Source: Balneolales bacterium (GTDB taxonomy: Bacteria > Bacteroidota > Rhodothermia > Balneolales > Natronogracilivirgulaceae). Taken from it: DNA of 19,284 bases. The translations under genes and the position numbers were made by a program. A model generated the notes under the pieces. The model was not told the DNA's origin. It saw only the letters and a program-made list of their open reading frames with translations, and did no database searches. Of the stretch, positions 8,917-15,630 are shown one piece after another. The stretch's first letter is position 1. Each line of letters starts with the position of its first letter. The stretch is taken from positions 1 through 19,284 of the forward strand of contig SKIC01000163.1 in NCBI GenBank assembly GCA_007116685.1. The letters run 5' to 3'.

Positions 8917-9601
8917 AGAAGTATTCCAAAATCTCAATGAGTTACTGTATCCAAAAGTTTGTCATACTTGCCAAAGCAGACTCACAGGATCAAATCATCA
9001 TCTTTGTGACTGGTGCTCTGAGCATATATTCCCATTGGCTAATCCAGACTACAATCAAAGCTGTGGTATAGATTTCTTACCCGAAAAAATCATATTTCAA
9101 CATGCTTTATGGAAGTTTGATAAAGGTGGCTATTTGCAAGAATTACTGCATTCGCTAAAATATCATAATCTCCCGGGAGTGGGAGTTGATATGGGAAAAG
9201 CATTAGGAAAATCTCTACTAAAGCATCCGATGATTTCTGATTTTGAAAATACCCGTTTGGTACCAGTACCTCTGCATCCCCAAAAAGAGCAATCACGGGG
9301 ATATAATCAGGCCAGAGCTATTGCTGAAGGAATTTCAGACGTAACTGGTTTTGAGATTATTAAGCCTAAAACTGTGATTAGGCGAAAACAAACAAAAACT
9401 CAAACCGGCTTTAATCTCTCCCAGCGTCAACAGAATGTGAGTCAGGCCTTTTTTGTTGCCGAACTTTATTCTGTAACCATTACCCCTTTAATCATTGTTG
9501 ATGACGTTTTTACAACTGGCGCCACTGTATTTGAATTAGCAAGTACTGTAAGCAGGTTTTCGGCTTTTCCAATTGCTATTGCAACTATTGCAACTGCTTA
9601 A
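8909..9601 (+). CDS. comF: ComF family phosphoribosyltransferase-like protein
   Basis: From the ATG at 8909 the protein is 230 residues long. It has an N-terminal zinc-ribbon-like motif with Cys18, Cys21, Cys33 and Cys36 (VCHTC and LCDWC), the family motif SRGYNQARAIAEGI (129-142) and the PRPP-loop signature LIIVDDVFTTGAT (194-206). ComF proteins are needed for handling incoming single-stranded DNA in natural transformation in several bacteria, and resemble type I phosphoribosyltransferases. A longer in-frame reading from 8831 exists, but its extra 26 residues overlap the flippase end and do not look like ComF, so the ATG inside the flippase stop region (ATGCTTAA) was chosen. No other competence gene is nearby. 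Confidence 0.93.
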   Translation: MLKEVFQNLNELLYPKVCHTCQSRLTGSNHHLCDWCSEHIFPLANPDYNQSCGIDFLPEKIIFQHALWKFDKGGYLQELLHSLKYHNLPGVGVDMGKALGKSLLKHPMISDFENTRLVPVPLHPQKEQSRGYNQARAIAEGISDVTGFEIIKPKTVIRRKQTKTQTGFNLSQRQQNVSQAFFVAELYSVTITPLIIVDDVFTTGATVFELASTVSRFSAFPIAIATIATA

Positions 9602-9665
9602 ATCATTTAACACTTACGTTTAATGTTTTTCAGTAACTTAACTCACCTTAATAAATCGTCTCGAT

Positions 9666-10502
9666 ATGTACATTCCAGTTGAGTTAAAAATTTTGCGAAT
9701 CACCTTGATAGCAGCTGCTATTAGTACATTTCTATTGATGGTAAATGACTGGGTGAATCAAAAATATTTCATGACAGCTATTGAACTACCATCAATTCTG
9801 ATTTTTTTAGGCTTATTATGGATGACCTACAAAGATTTTAACAAAGACAGTATTGCTCTTGCTACATCAATCATCGCTTTAATGATGCTTTCTGCGGCTA
9901 TTATCTTAAATCGGGGGTTTGGAGTTGGGCTTGCTACGCTATTTATTTCTACCTGTGTTATGGCTCATATTATTATTCATCCTAAACACAGCAAGGGTAT
10001 AGCTGCATTTTCTATTCTTTTATTTACGATACTTTTACTACTTGATTTCTACCATCCCCTGTTTTCGAACACATCTTATTTTGATCCTGCATACGCTACC
10101 CCAAAAACAACCATAGCCGTTTTATTTTACACAAGCTTATTATTCGTGACCTGGATAACCAGTAAATTAAAGAGAGAATATCACAAGAATTACGAGCAGC
10201 TTTTGGCAAAAAAAGAAGAGATATCGAAAATAAATGAAGACTTGGACAAGCTTGTTGCAGAACGTACATCATCACTTGAAACTGAGAAGGAAAAAATCCT
10301 GAATTACGCTTTTATGAACTCTCATGAAACCAGAGCGCCTCTTTCCAATATTTTGATGTTGCATGAAGTACTTAATACGAATAAGCTATCCGATACCGAA
10401 AAAGACGAAGTGCTATCAAAACTTAGTAATGAGGCAATAAAATTGGATCAGAGCATTCAAGCGATGCAAAAAAAACTTCAAAAAGAGCATTCCGGGAATT
10501 AA
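9666..10502 (+). CDS. Six-TM membrane protein with DHp (HisKA) domain but no ATPase domain
   Basis: This is a 278-residue protein with six hydrophobic segments (about 9-30, 39-56, 62-81, 86-104, 111-129 and 148-165), then a highly charged coiled coil (about 168-210). A dimerisation/phospho-acceptor helix follows with NYAFMNSHETRAPLSNIL, where His220 matches the acceptor of the H-box (compare SHExRTPL). After the second DHp helix it stops at residue 278. The N, G1 and G2 boxes of the HATPase_c domain are all absent, and there is no room for them because the response regulator starts 1 nt after the stop codon. It cannot autophosphorylate by the usual route. It could act as a phosphotransfer hub, as a phosphatase of its regulator, or as a partner of another kinase that supplies the ATPase domain. 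The gene lies 64 nt after comF. Confidence 0.8.
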   Translation: MYIPVELKILRITLIAAAISTFLLMVNDWVNQKYFMTAIELPSILIFLGLLWMTYKDFNKDSIALATSIIALMMLSAAIILNRGFGVGLATLFISTCVMAHIIIHPKHSKGIAAFSILLFTILLLLDFYHPLFSNTSYFDPAYATPKTTIAVLFYTSLLFVTWITSKLKREYHKNYEQLLAKKEEISKINEDLDKLVAERTSSLETEKEKILNYAFMNSHETRAPLSNILMLHEVLNTNKLSDTEKDEVLSKLSNEAIKLDQSIQAMQKKLQKEHSGN

Positions 10503-10503
10503 G

Positions 10504-10887
10504 TTGTCAGAAACTCAAAAAAATATCAGCATTTGTATTGTTGATGATGACCCAGTCTTCACCATGGCGGTTGAGTATCTGCTCAAATATGAATATCCAA
10601 ACGTTCAATTGCTGTGTTTTAACTCCCCACATCATGCACTTAATGAGGTAAATCACCTAAATCCAGACATTCTTTTTTTAGATTTAAATATGCCGGAAAT
10701 CAACGGTTGGGCATTTCTTGAACAGATTCAAGATTCGGGTGTGAAGTTTCCCATATATATCCTAAGCTCTTCTATTGATATAGCGGATATCAAAAAAGCA
10801 TCGAAATACAATCTAGTATCTGATTTTATCAGCAAGCCACTTACCAAAGACCATCTAAACAAAGTTCTGAATTTAAAAGCATCCTGA
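10504..10887 (+). CDS. Single-domain response regulator (CheY-like receiver)
   Basis: This 127-residue protein is just a receiver domain. The acidic pocket is Asp14-Asp15-Asp16 (CIVDDDP), the phospho-acceptor is Asp60 (LFLDLNMPEINGW), the switch serine region is ILSSS (86-90) and the conserved lysine is Lys111 (SKPL). No output domain is present, so it acts by protein-protein contact or as a phosphorelay step. The start must be TTG at 10504, because the first ATG is at residue 21, inside helix 1 and after the acidic pocket; GGGA lies a few bases upstream. It follows the DHp-only protein by 1 nt, so the pair is almost certainly coupled and likely works together. Confidence 0.93.
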   Translation: MSETQKNISICIVDDDPVFTMAVEYLLKYEYPNVQLLCFNSPHHALNEVNHLNPDILFLDLNMPEINGWAFLEQIQDSGVKFPIYILSSSIDIADIKKASKYNLVSDFISKPLTKDHLNKVLNLKAS

Positions 10888-10900
10888 ACATATTTTTTTC

Positions 10901-11551
10901 ATGACTAAAAAAAAGGGCCAATCAGAGACACCTCAACAATTTATAGACACTCCTGCCGGAATGTTTACTACTTCTGGAAATTGGTTTCATATTAGCTCTG
11001 ATGGATTAAAAAAATATGCCCCCGGTCTTTTCGAAGTTAAATCAGTAGGTGAAATAATCAGAGATACCGAAGCTTGGATACGATCTTCAGACAGCTTAGC
11101 CATATTACTATTCTTTGTTTTATTACTCACCACCAACCTTTCCACTGCCGGACTGGTTTCTCTCATTTTTTTACCTTTATGGCATCTCAATAAAAGTGCA
11201 TTGGTTTCCCCAGCGGCAAGTACTTTAATCCGTGTTCTTGATAAGGAATTTGTTGTGGTTTTGGTAGCTGTGGTTGCACTTTCTTTATTAGGTATCAATG
11301 AAGCTTATTACGAGTTAATAGTAGGATTTTTATTCTTTTTTCTTTTCAAATTCGGATGGTACCGAAAAGGTATTGATCGTGTTTACCCCAAGTTTAAATC
11401 GGGTGGATTAACATTAAATGACCGACTACTTAGAATGTTGGTTCTTAAATATGCTCTTGCTGAGGGAGCAAATGTAAAAGAGGTGGAAAAAATGGAACAT
11501 GATTTCTTGAAACTCATCCGGGAACAACAAAATAAACTTAAAAAAAAGTAG
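10901..11551 (+). CDS. Conserved-looking membrane protein of unknown function
   Basis: I do not recognise this 216-residue protein. It has a soluble N-terminal part (1-65) containing TPAGMFTTSGNWFHIS and GLKKYAPGLFEVKSVGEII, then three or four hydrophobic segments (about 66-96, 116-133 and 136-153). A basic cytoplasmic-looking C-terminus (about 154-216) ends in a charged helix with a lysine-rich tail. The ATG follows the response regulator stop by 13 nt, and the phosphatase gene follows 10 nt later, so it is part of the same transcription unit. The charged C-terminal helix could be a docking surface, but no motif supports a specific function. It could be a partner of the preceding signalling pair, which is inference from position only. 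Confidence 0.75.
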   Translation: MTKKKGQSETPQQFIDTPAGMFTTSGNWFHISSDGLKKYAPGLFEVKSVGEIIRDTEAWIRSSDSLAILLFFVLLLTTNLSTAGLVSLIFLPLWHLNKSALVSPAASTLIRVLDKEFVVVLVAVVALSLLGINEAYYELIVGFLFFFLFKFGWYRKGIDRVYPKFKSGGLTLNDRLLRMLVLKYALAEGANVKEVEKMEHDFLKLIREQQNKLKKK

Positions 11552-11561
11552 TGATAGGACT

Positions 11562-12188
11562 TTGAGTAAAACGGTATATGTAGTCAGGCACGGGCGCACA
11601 GCTTTCAATAAAAAACAATTGGTACAGGGAAGGCGAATAAACGCTCCACTTGATGATGTTGGAATCAAACAATCAGAGGCATTAGCAGACTGGTTTTCGG
11701 ATAAGACCATAAACCATATTTTTTGCAGTAGTTTGATTCGCACACGCCAGACAGCCGAGCCAATTGCCAAATTGTTTAAACTCCCTATTCAAGAGTTTGC
11801 AGAACTTGATGAAATTGATTTCGGAGATCTAGAAGGTAAGCCAACTGAGCCAAAAAGCTCTGAATTTTATGCCGTGCGGGAAATTTGGAAGCGTGGAGAA
11901 ATTCATCATTCTGCTCCGAATGGAGAAAGCCCGATAGATGTTTTTAAACGAGCCGGCACCAAAGGTATAGAACTAATAAATAATACTAATGACGATCCGG
12001 TATTGTTCATGATTCATGGCAGATTGGCTCGTATATTACTATCCGAATGGTTAGGTTTGGGCTTGGTAAACATGCATAAAATTGAACATACCAATGCTGC
12101 CATAAATATATTAGAATATGACAGCCAAGCGTTTAGACCAATAACATTAAATTACACCGGGCATTTAGATGCCCTTACCACAACATAA
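11562..12188 (+). CDS. Histidine phosphatase superfamily protein (phosphoglycerate mutase-like)
   Basis: The 208-residue protein carries the superfamily signature VVRHGRTAFN, with catalytic His10 and neighbouring Arg9. Further hallmarks are SSLIRTRQTA (56-65), the acidic motif ELDEIDFGDLEG (81-92) and the second histidine in FMIHGRLARI (His152). The family includes cofactor-dependent phosphoglycerate mutases, alpha-ribazole phosphatase (CobC) and general sugar or nucleotide phosphatases, and the sequence does not decide the substrate. The start is TTG at 11562: it sits directly before the first beta strand, a GGAC lies upstream, and no in-frame ATG is suitable. It lies between the unknown membrane protein and menG with gaps of 9-10 nt. 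No cobalamin genes are present, so CobC is not favoured. Confidence 0.9.
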   Translation: MSKTVYVVRHGRTAFNKKQLVQGRRINAPLDDVGIKQSEALADWFSDKTINHIFCSSLIRTRQTAEPIAKLFKLPIQEFAELDEIDFGDLEGKPTEPKSSEFYAVREIWKRGEIHHSAPNGESPIDVFKRAGTKGIELINNTNDDPVLFMIHGRLARILLSEWLGLGLVNMHKIEHTNAAINILEYDSQAFRPITLNYTGHLDALTTT

Positions 12189-12197
12189 TTTTTTCTA

Positions 12198-12893
12198 ATG
12201 AGCGAAGAAGTACGTTCCATGTTTGCTTCCATTTCCGGGAAGTACGATATCACAAACAGTGTATTATCTTTAGGTATCCACCATTTCTGGAGAGTTAAGA
12301 CTGTAAAATTAAGCGGAGCAAAACCAGGTATGTCGGTGCTGGATTGCGCCACAGGTACCGGTGATTTAGCAATTGAATTCAAAAAGACTGTAGGTGATCA
12401 AGGCTATGTTTTAGGTACCGATTTCTGCAAAGAAATGATTGACCCTGCCCCCGGAAAAGCATCAAAAAAAGGAATGGTAATCGATTTTGAAGTTGCTGAT
12501 GCTATGAACCTACCCTATGAAGATAATCGCTTTGATATCGCCAGTATTTCTTTCGGTATCAGAAACGTTGATGACCCTGAAGTAGCATTAAAAGAAATGG
12601 CCAGAGTAGTGAAACCAGGCGGATGCGTTGTCGTTTTAGAGTTTGGGCAGGCGGAAGGCGTAATGAAATATCCATTCACCTTTTACAGTAAATATGTGAT
12701 TCCGACCGTTGGTGGTTTGTTAACCGGAAATAAAGACGCATATACCTACCTTCCTGAAACCAGTGCCACTTTCCCTGCAGGTGATAAATTTCTAAATATC
12801 ATGCATAAAACAAAAGCATTCAGCGAATATAAAATGAAGAAACTAAGTGGTGGCGTTGCTTATATTTATGCAGGTATTGTAAGTGCTACATAA
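12198..12893 (+). CDS. menG: Demethylmenaquinone methyltransferase (MenG/UbiE)
   Basis: This 231-residue class I SAM-dependent methyltransferase carries the SAM-binding motif VLDCATGTGDLA (47-58), the motif ISFGIRNVDDPEVAL (about 117-131) and the post-II segment VKPGGCVVVLEFG. The N-terminal MFASISGKYDITNSVLSLGIHHFWR is diagnostic of UbiE/MenG. It performs the last step of menaquinone synthesis, methylating the naphthoquinone ring of demethylmenaquinone. UbiE orthologues can also methylate the ubiquinone precursor, but the menaquinone role fits the apparent lineage. The ATG lies 9 nt after the phosphatase stop codon. An inverted repeat overlaps its own stop codon (see the 12887-12910 entry). 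Confidence 0.95.
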   Translation: MSEEVRSMFASISGKYDITNSVLSLGIHHFWRVKTVKLSGAKPGMSVLDCATGTGDLAIEFKKTVGDQGYVLGTDFCKEMIDPAPGKASKKGMVIDFEVADAMNLPYEDNRFDIASISFGIRNVDDPEVALKEMARVVKPGGCVVVLEFGQAEGVMKYPFTFYSKYVIPTVGGLLTGNKDAYTYLPETSATFPAGDKFLNIMHKTKAFSEYKMKKLSGGVAYIYAGIVSAT

Positions 12894-12910
12894 TTCAATT
12901 GGATTATGTA
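12887..12910 (+). repeat. Inverted repeat over the menG stop codon, menG-fabZ intercistronic hairpin
   Basis: TACATAAT (12887-12894) and ATTATGTA (12903-12910) form a perfect 8-bp stem with an 8-nt loop. The menG TAA lies within the left arm. No T-run follows, so it is unlikely to be an intrinsic terminator. It could stabilise or mark an mRNA processing site between menG and fabZ. The stem is AT-rich and therefore weak. Confidence 0.4.
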
Positions 12911-12947
12911 ACTTGTGCCATATTTTAACCGATACAAATTTACTCTC

Positions 12948-13403
12948 ATGGAAGAAGTTTTAAACATCGAAGAAATCAAAAAACTAATCCCTCATCGTTA
13001 TCCCTTCTTATTAGTGGATCGTGTTCTGGAAATAGACTACGATACTTTCAGTATCAAAGCGATGAAAAATGTGACCGCTAATGAGGATTTCTTTAATGGT
13101 CACTTTCCGGGTTCTCCGGTTATGCCTGGTGTACTTCAGGTTGAAGCTCTTGCTCAAACAGCATGTTTGCTTGCCCTGAAAACAAAAGTTGAGCCTGGTG
13201 CAGATGTTTTAATTGTATTTTCAGCAATCAATAAAGCCAAATTCAGAAGGCCTGTTGTTCCCGGGGATCAGCTAATTATGGAGTTGGTTCTCAAATCACA
13301 ACGCCGCAATTTCTTCGTGATGGAAGGAACAGCCAAAGTTGATGGTGAAGTAACTTGTGAGATCGAAGCCACTGCGGCTATCGTACCTCGTGATTCTGTA
13401 TGA
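12948..13403 (+). CDS. fabZ: 3-hydroxyacyl-ACP dehydratase FabZ
   Basis: From the ATG at 12948 the protein is 151 residues, the usual FabZ size. It has the hotdog-fold hallmarks: IPHRYPFLLVDRVLEID (14-30), the catalytic His52 in NGHFPGSPVMPGVLQVEALAQ (the stretch around residues 50-70) and catalytic Glu66. FabZ dehydrates beta-hydroxyacyl-ACP in fatty acid elongation and supplies lipid A acyl chains. An in-frame GTG at 12915 would add 11 residues (PYFNRYKFTL-like) that FabZ proteins do not normally have, so the ATG is preferred. Many Bacteroidota carry fabZ fused to lpxC, but here it is a separate gene. Its stop codon overlaps the panB start by 4 nt (ATGA). Confidence 0.95.
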   Translation: MEEVLNIEEIKKLIPHRYPFLLVDRVLEIDYDTFSIKAMKNVTANEDFFNGHFPGSPVMPGVLQVEALAQTACLLALKTKVEPGADVLIVFSAINKAKFRRPVVPGDQLIMELVLKSQRRNFFVMEGTAKVDGEVTCEIEATAAIVPRDSV

Positions 13404-14227
13404 GTACACAATTAGGCAATCAACGACCCAGTAAAATTACAACACGCACTATTGTAGATATGAAATCAGCAGGTGAGAAGATTAGTATGCTCACCTCCTA
13501 CGATTTCTCAATGGCTCAAATAGTGGACCAAGCCGGAATCGACATTATTTTGGTTGGTGATTCCGCAGGAAATGTAATGGCCGGTTTTGAAACCACTCTA
13601 CCTATCACTTTAGAGCACATGATTTATCACACTCAATGTGTAATTCGTGGAGTTGAGCGATGCCTGGTTGTAGCCGACATGCCTTTCATGTCTTATCAAG
13701 TAACTCCCAAAGAGGCTTTGATAAATGCCGGTAGATTAATGAAAGAAGCCGGTGCCCATGCTGTTAAATTAGAGGGCGGAAGATCAGTTGCAGATACCGT
13801 TAAAAAAATTGTTAATGCCGGTATTCCTGTAATGGGACATTTGGGATTGACACCTCAAAGCATTTATAAATTTGGTACATATAAAGTTCGGGCAAAAGAG
13901 GAAGAAGAAGCTGCCGAACTCATCGAAGATGCTAAAGCATTGGAAAAAGCAGGATGTTTCGCCGTGGTGCTTGAAAAAATCCCATCCGCTTTAGCAAAAA
14001 AAGTTACCAATAGTATTTCCATACCAACCATAGGAATTGGAGCCGGTAAACACTGCGATGGCCAAGTATTAGTAATTCATGATATGCTGGGAATAAATAA
14101 AGACTTTAATCCAAGATTTCTACGCAGATATGCTGATTTACATACCGTAATGACGGATGCGGTTTCCTCTTATGTATCGGATGTAAAATCACAAAATTTC
14201 CCCAGCGATAACGAACAATATGACTAA
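13400..14227 (+). CDS. panB: 3-methyl-2-oxobutanoate hydroxymethyltransferase PanB
   Basis: This 275-residue protein makes ketopantoate from alpha-ketoisovalerate and methylene-tetrahydrofolate, the first committed step to pantothenate and CoA. Magnesium-binding aspartates are visible at Asp54 (LVGDSAGN) and Asp93 (VVADMPFMSY), and the catalytic glutamate at Glu192 (VVLEKIP). Further conserved parts are MLTSYDFSMA (30-39), GHLGLTPQS (146-154) and TIGIGAGKHCDGQVLV. Length and motifs match the family throughout. The start overlaps the fabZ stop (ATGA) and its end overlaps surE by 8 nt, so the three genes are translationally coupled. panC, panD and panE are not in the window. Confidence 0.98.
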   Translation: MSTQLGNQRPSKITTRTIVDMKSAGEKISMLTSYDFSMAQIVDQAGIDIILVGDSAGNVMAGFETTLPITLEHMIYHTQCVIRGVERCLVVADMPFMSYQVTPKEALINAGRLMKEAGAHAVKLEGGRSVADTVKKIVNAGIPVMGHLGLTPQSIYKFGTYKVRAKEEEEAAELIEDAKALEKAGCFAVVLEKIPSALAKKVTNSISIPTIGIGAGKHCDGQVLVIHDMLGINKDFNPRFLRRYADLHTVMTDAVSSYVSDVKSQNFPSDNEQYD

Positions 14228-15002
14228 AAAATCAAAGTATTTTACCAAGGATAGAAATATCCTGGTATCCAATGACGATGGAATTTTCTCTCCCGGTATA
14301 AAAGCACTCGCTGAGGTTGCTGCAGAATTTGGCACGGTTCATGTCGTTGCTCCAGATCGCCAACAAAGTGCTGTAGGTCATGCTATTACAGTATCTGATC
14401 CTTTGCGCGCAACCAGTTTTCAGATTGACGATAATTTTGAGGGGCAAGCCATTAATGGTACTCCTGCTGACTGTGTGAAGTTGGCGCAAAGTAAACTAAT
14501 GAAACAACAACCGGATTTGGTGTTAAGTGGCATCAATCATGGATCCAACGCCGGTATCAACATCATTTATTCAGGTACCGTTAGCGCTGCTACTGAGGGC
14601 ACAATTTTAGGAATCCCTTCCATCGCTGTTAGTTGTTTAGAATTTAGTGAATCGGCGGATTTATCCGGATGCCAGGAAGCAGCCAGACGAGTAATCACTT
14701 TCGTTTTAGAAAATGGCTTACCCAGAGGAATCACTCTAAATGTAAATGCACCTGCCGGTCCATTGAAAGATTTATTCTGGGCGAAACAGGCAAATAGTCG
14801 ATACATCGAAGAATTTGAAGCACGCGTCGATCCACATAATCGTCCGTATTTCTGGATAACCGGTAAATTGGAAATCCTAGATAATGATGAGGATTTGGAT
14901 TTGAATATCCTAAAAACCGGAGCTGCTACCGTTACACCTATTCAGTACGATTTGACCTCTCATGATTTTTATCAAAAAGTAAATCGCGAACAGACTCTTT
15001 AG
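14220..15002 (+). CDS. surE: 5'/3'-nucleotidase SurE
   Basis: At 260 residues this is a typical SurE. The metal-binding site is visible as VSNDDGIFSPG (Asp19, Asp20), Ser50 in DRQQSAVGHAIT and Asn106 in SGINHGSNAG. SurE dephosphorylates nucleoside 5'- and 3'-monophosphates, and in some bacteria short polyphosphate, and is linked to stationary-phase survival. The ATG lies inside the last codons of panB (8-nt overlap), so it is co-translated with it. A CPBP protease gene follows within about 13 nt. No key residue is missing. Confidence 0.97.
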   Translation: MTKKSKYFTKDRNILVSNDDGIFSPGIKALAEVAAEFGTVHVVAPDRQQSAVGHAITVSDPLRATSFQIDDNFEGQAINGTPADCVKLAQSKLMKQQPDLVLSGINHGSNAGINIIYSGTVSAATEGTILGIPSIAVSCLEFSESADLSGCQEAARRVITFVLENGLPRGITLNVNAPAGPLKDLFWAKQANSRYIEEFEARVDPHNRPYFWITGKLEILDNDEDLDLNILKTGAATVTPIQYDLTSHDFYQKVNREQTL

Positions 15003-15015
15003 ACAAATTTTGAAA

Positions 15016-15630
15016 ATGTCTGAGTCAAATAATCATGCCGAATCTGATCAGGTAATTACGAATTCCAGCCTTCATGTAGTTTCTTTAATTTCCGGTGCAC
15101 TGTGGGTTCTGATCGGAGCATTTATCATCTATTTTATCCATGAGGATGGATTAAAAAATATACTGGACGCACCCCATTCGGTAATTACACAAATCATAAC
15201 TGGACTACTTTTTGGTCTGATAGCCGGTTATTTTGCTTTAAAGGTTGCATTCAGGGAAGACATGTTGCCCGTGATGGAAGAATTCAAAACCATCAAAATT
15301 ATTCGTCAACTTCCACTTTCCACGCCCGGAATTATTGCAATTTCTCTTACTGCCGGAATTACTGAAGAAATCTTGTTTCGCGCTGCCTTACAGCCTGTTT
15401 TAGGGATTTGGATAGCCTCTGCCCTATTTGTTGCTATACATGGTTATTTCAGATTTAGTAGCAAAGCATTTATCCTTTTTGGAATGTTTATGTTCACTCT
15501 AAGTATGGGACTCGGCCTACTTTTTGAACTTTCCGGATTATATGCTGCAATGGCAGCTCATGCTATGTATGATTTCATTGTTATTCGCGGAATCCGAAAA
15601 CAACCGGAACCCTCAGGCGAAACTGTCTAA
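15016..15630 (+). CDS. CPBP family intramembrane glutamic endopeptidase (CAAX protease-like)
   Basis: From the ATG at 15016 the protein has 204 residues, with about five to six hydrophobic segments. It carries the CPBP/Abi family motifs: EExxxR as Glu117-Glu118-Ile-Leu-Phe-Arg122 (GITEEILFR), a histidine in FVAIHGYF (His142) and the last motif AHAMYDFIV (His182, Asp186). These residues form the active site of Rce1-type membrane proteases. The substrate in bacteria is usually unknown, and some members give bacteriocin self-immunity. A TTG two codons upstream (15010) is an alternative start. The gene follows surE by 13 nt and ends the rightward cluster. Its last 18 nt overlap the end of the convergent CDF transporter gene. 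Confidence 0.88.
   Translation: MSESNNHAESDQVITNSSLHVVSLISGALWVLIGAFIIYFIHEDGLKNILDAPHSVITQIITGLLFGLIAGYFALKVAFREDMLPVMEEFKTIKIIRQLPLSTPGIIAISLTAGITEEILFRAALQPVLGIWIASALFVAIHGYFRFSSKAFILFGMFMFTLSMGLGLLFELSGLYAAMAAHAMYDFIVIRGIRKQPEPSGETV

Noticed and set aside
9602..9665. Promoter of the Bacteroidota TTG/TAnnTTTG type before the DHp gene
   Set aside because: A TACGTTTA near-match exists, but the nearest TTG is about 24 nt upstream, outside the usual spacing.
10502..10900. Hidden ATPase domain in another frame after the DHp protein
   Set aside because: This stretch encodes the receiver domain with all its key residues; no N or G box is seen in other frames and there is no space for about 110 residues.
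12915..12947. GTG start for FabZ
   Set aside because: It would add 11 atypical residues; the ATG at 12948 gives the usual length and N-terminus.
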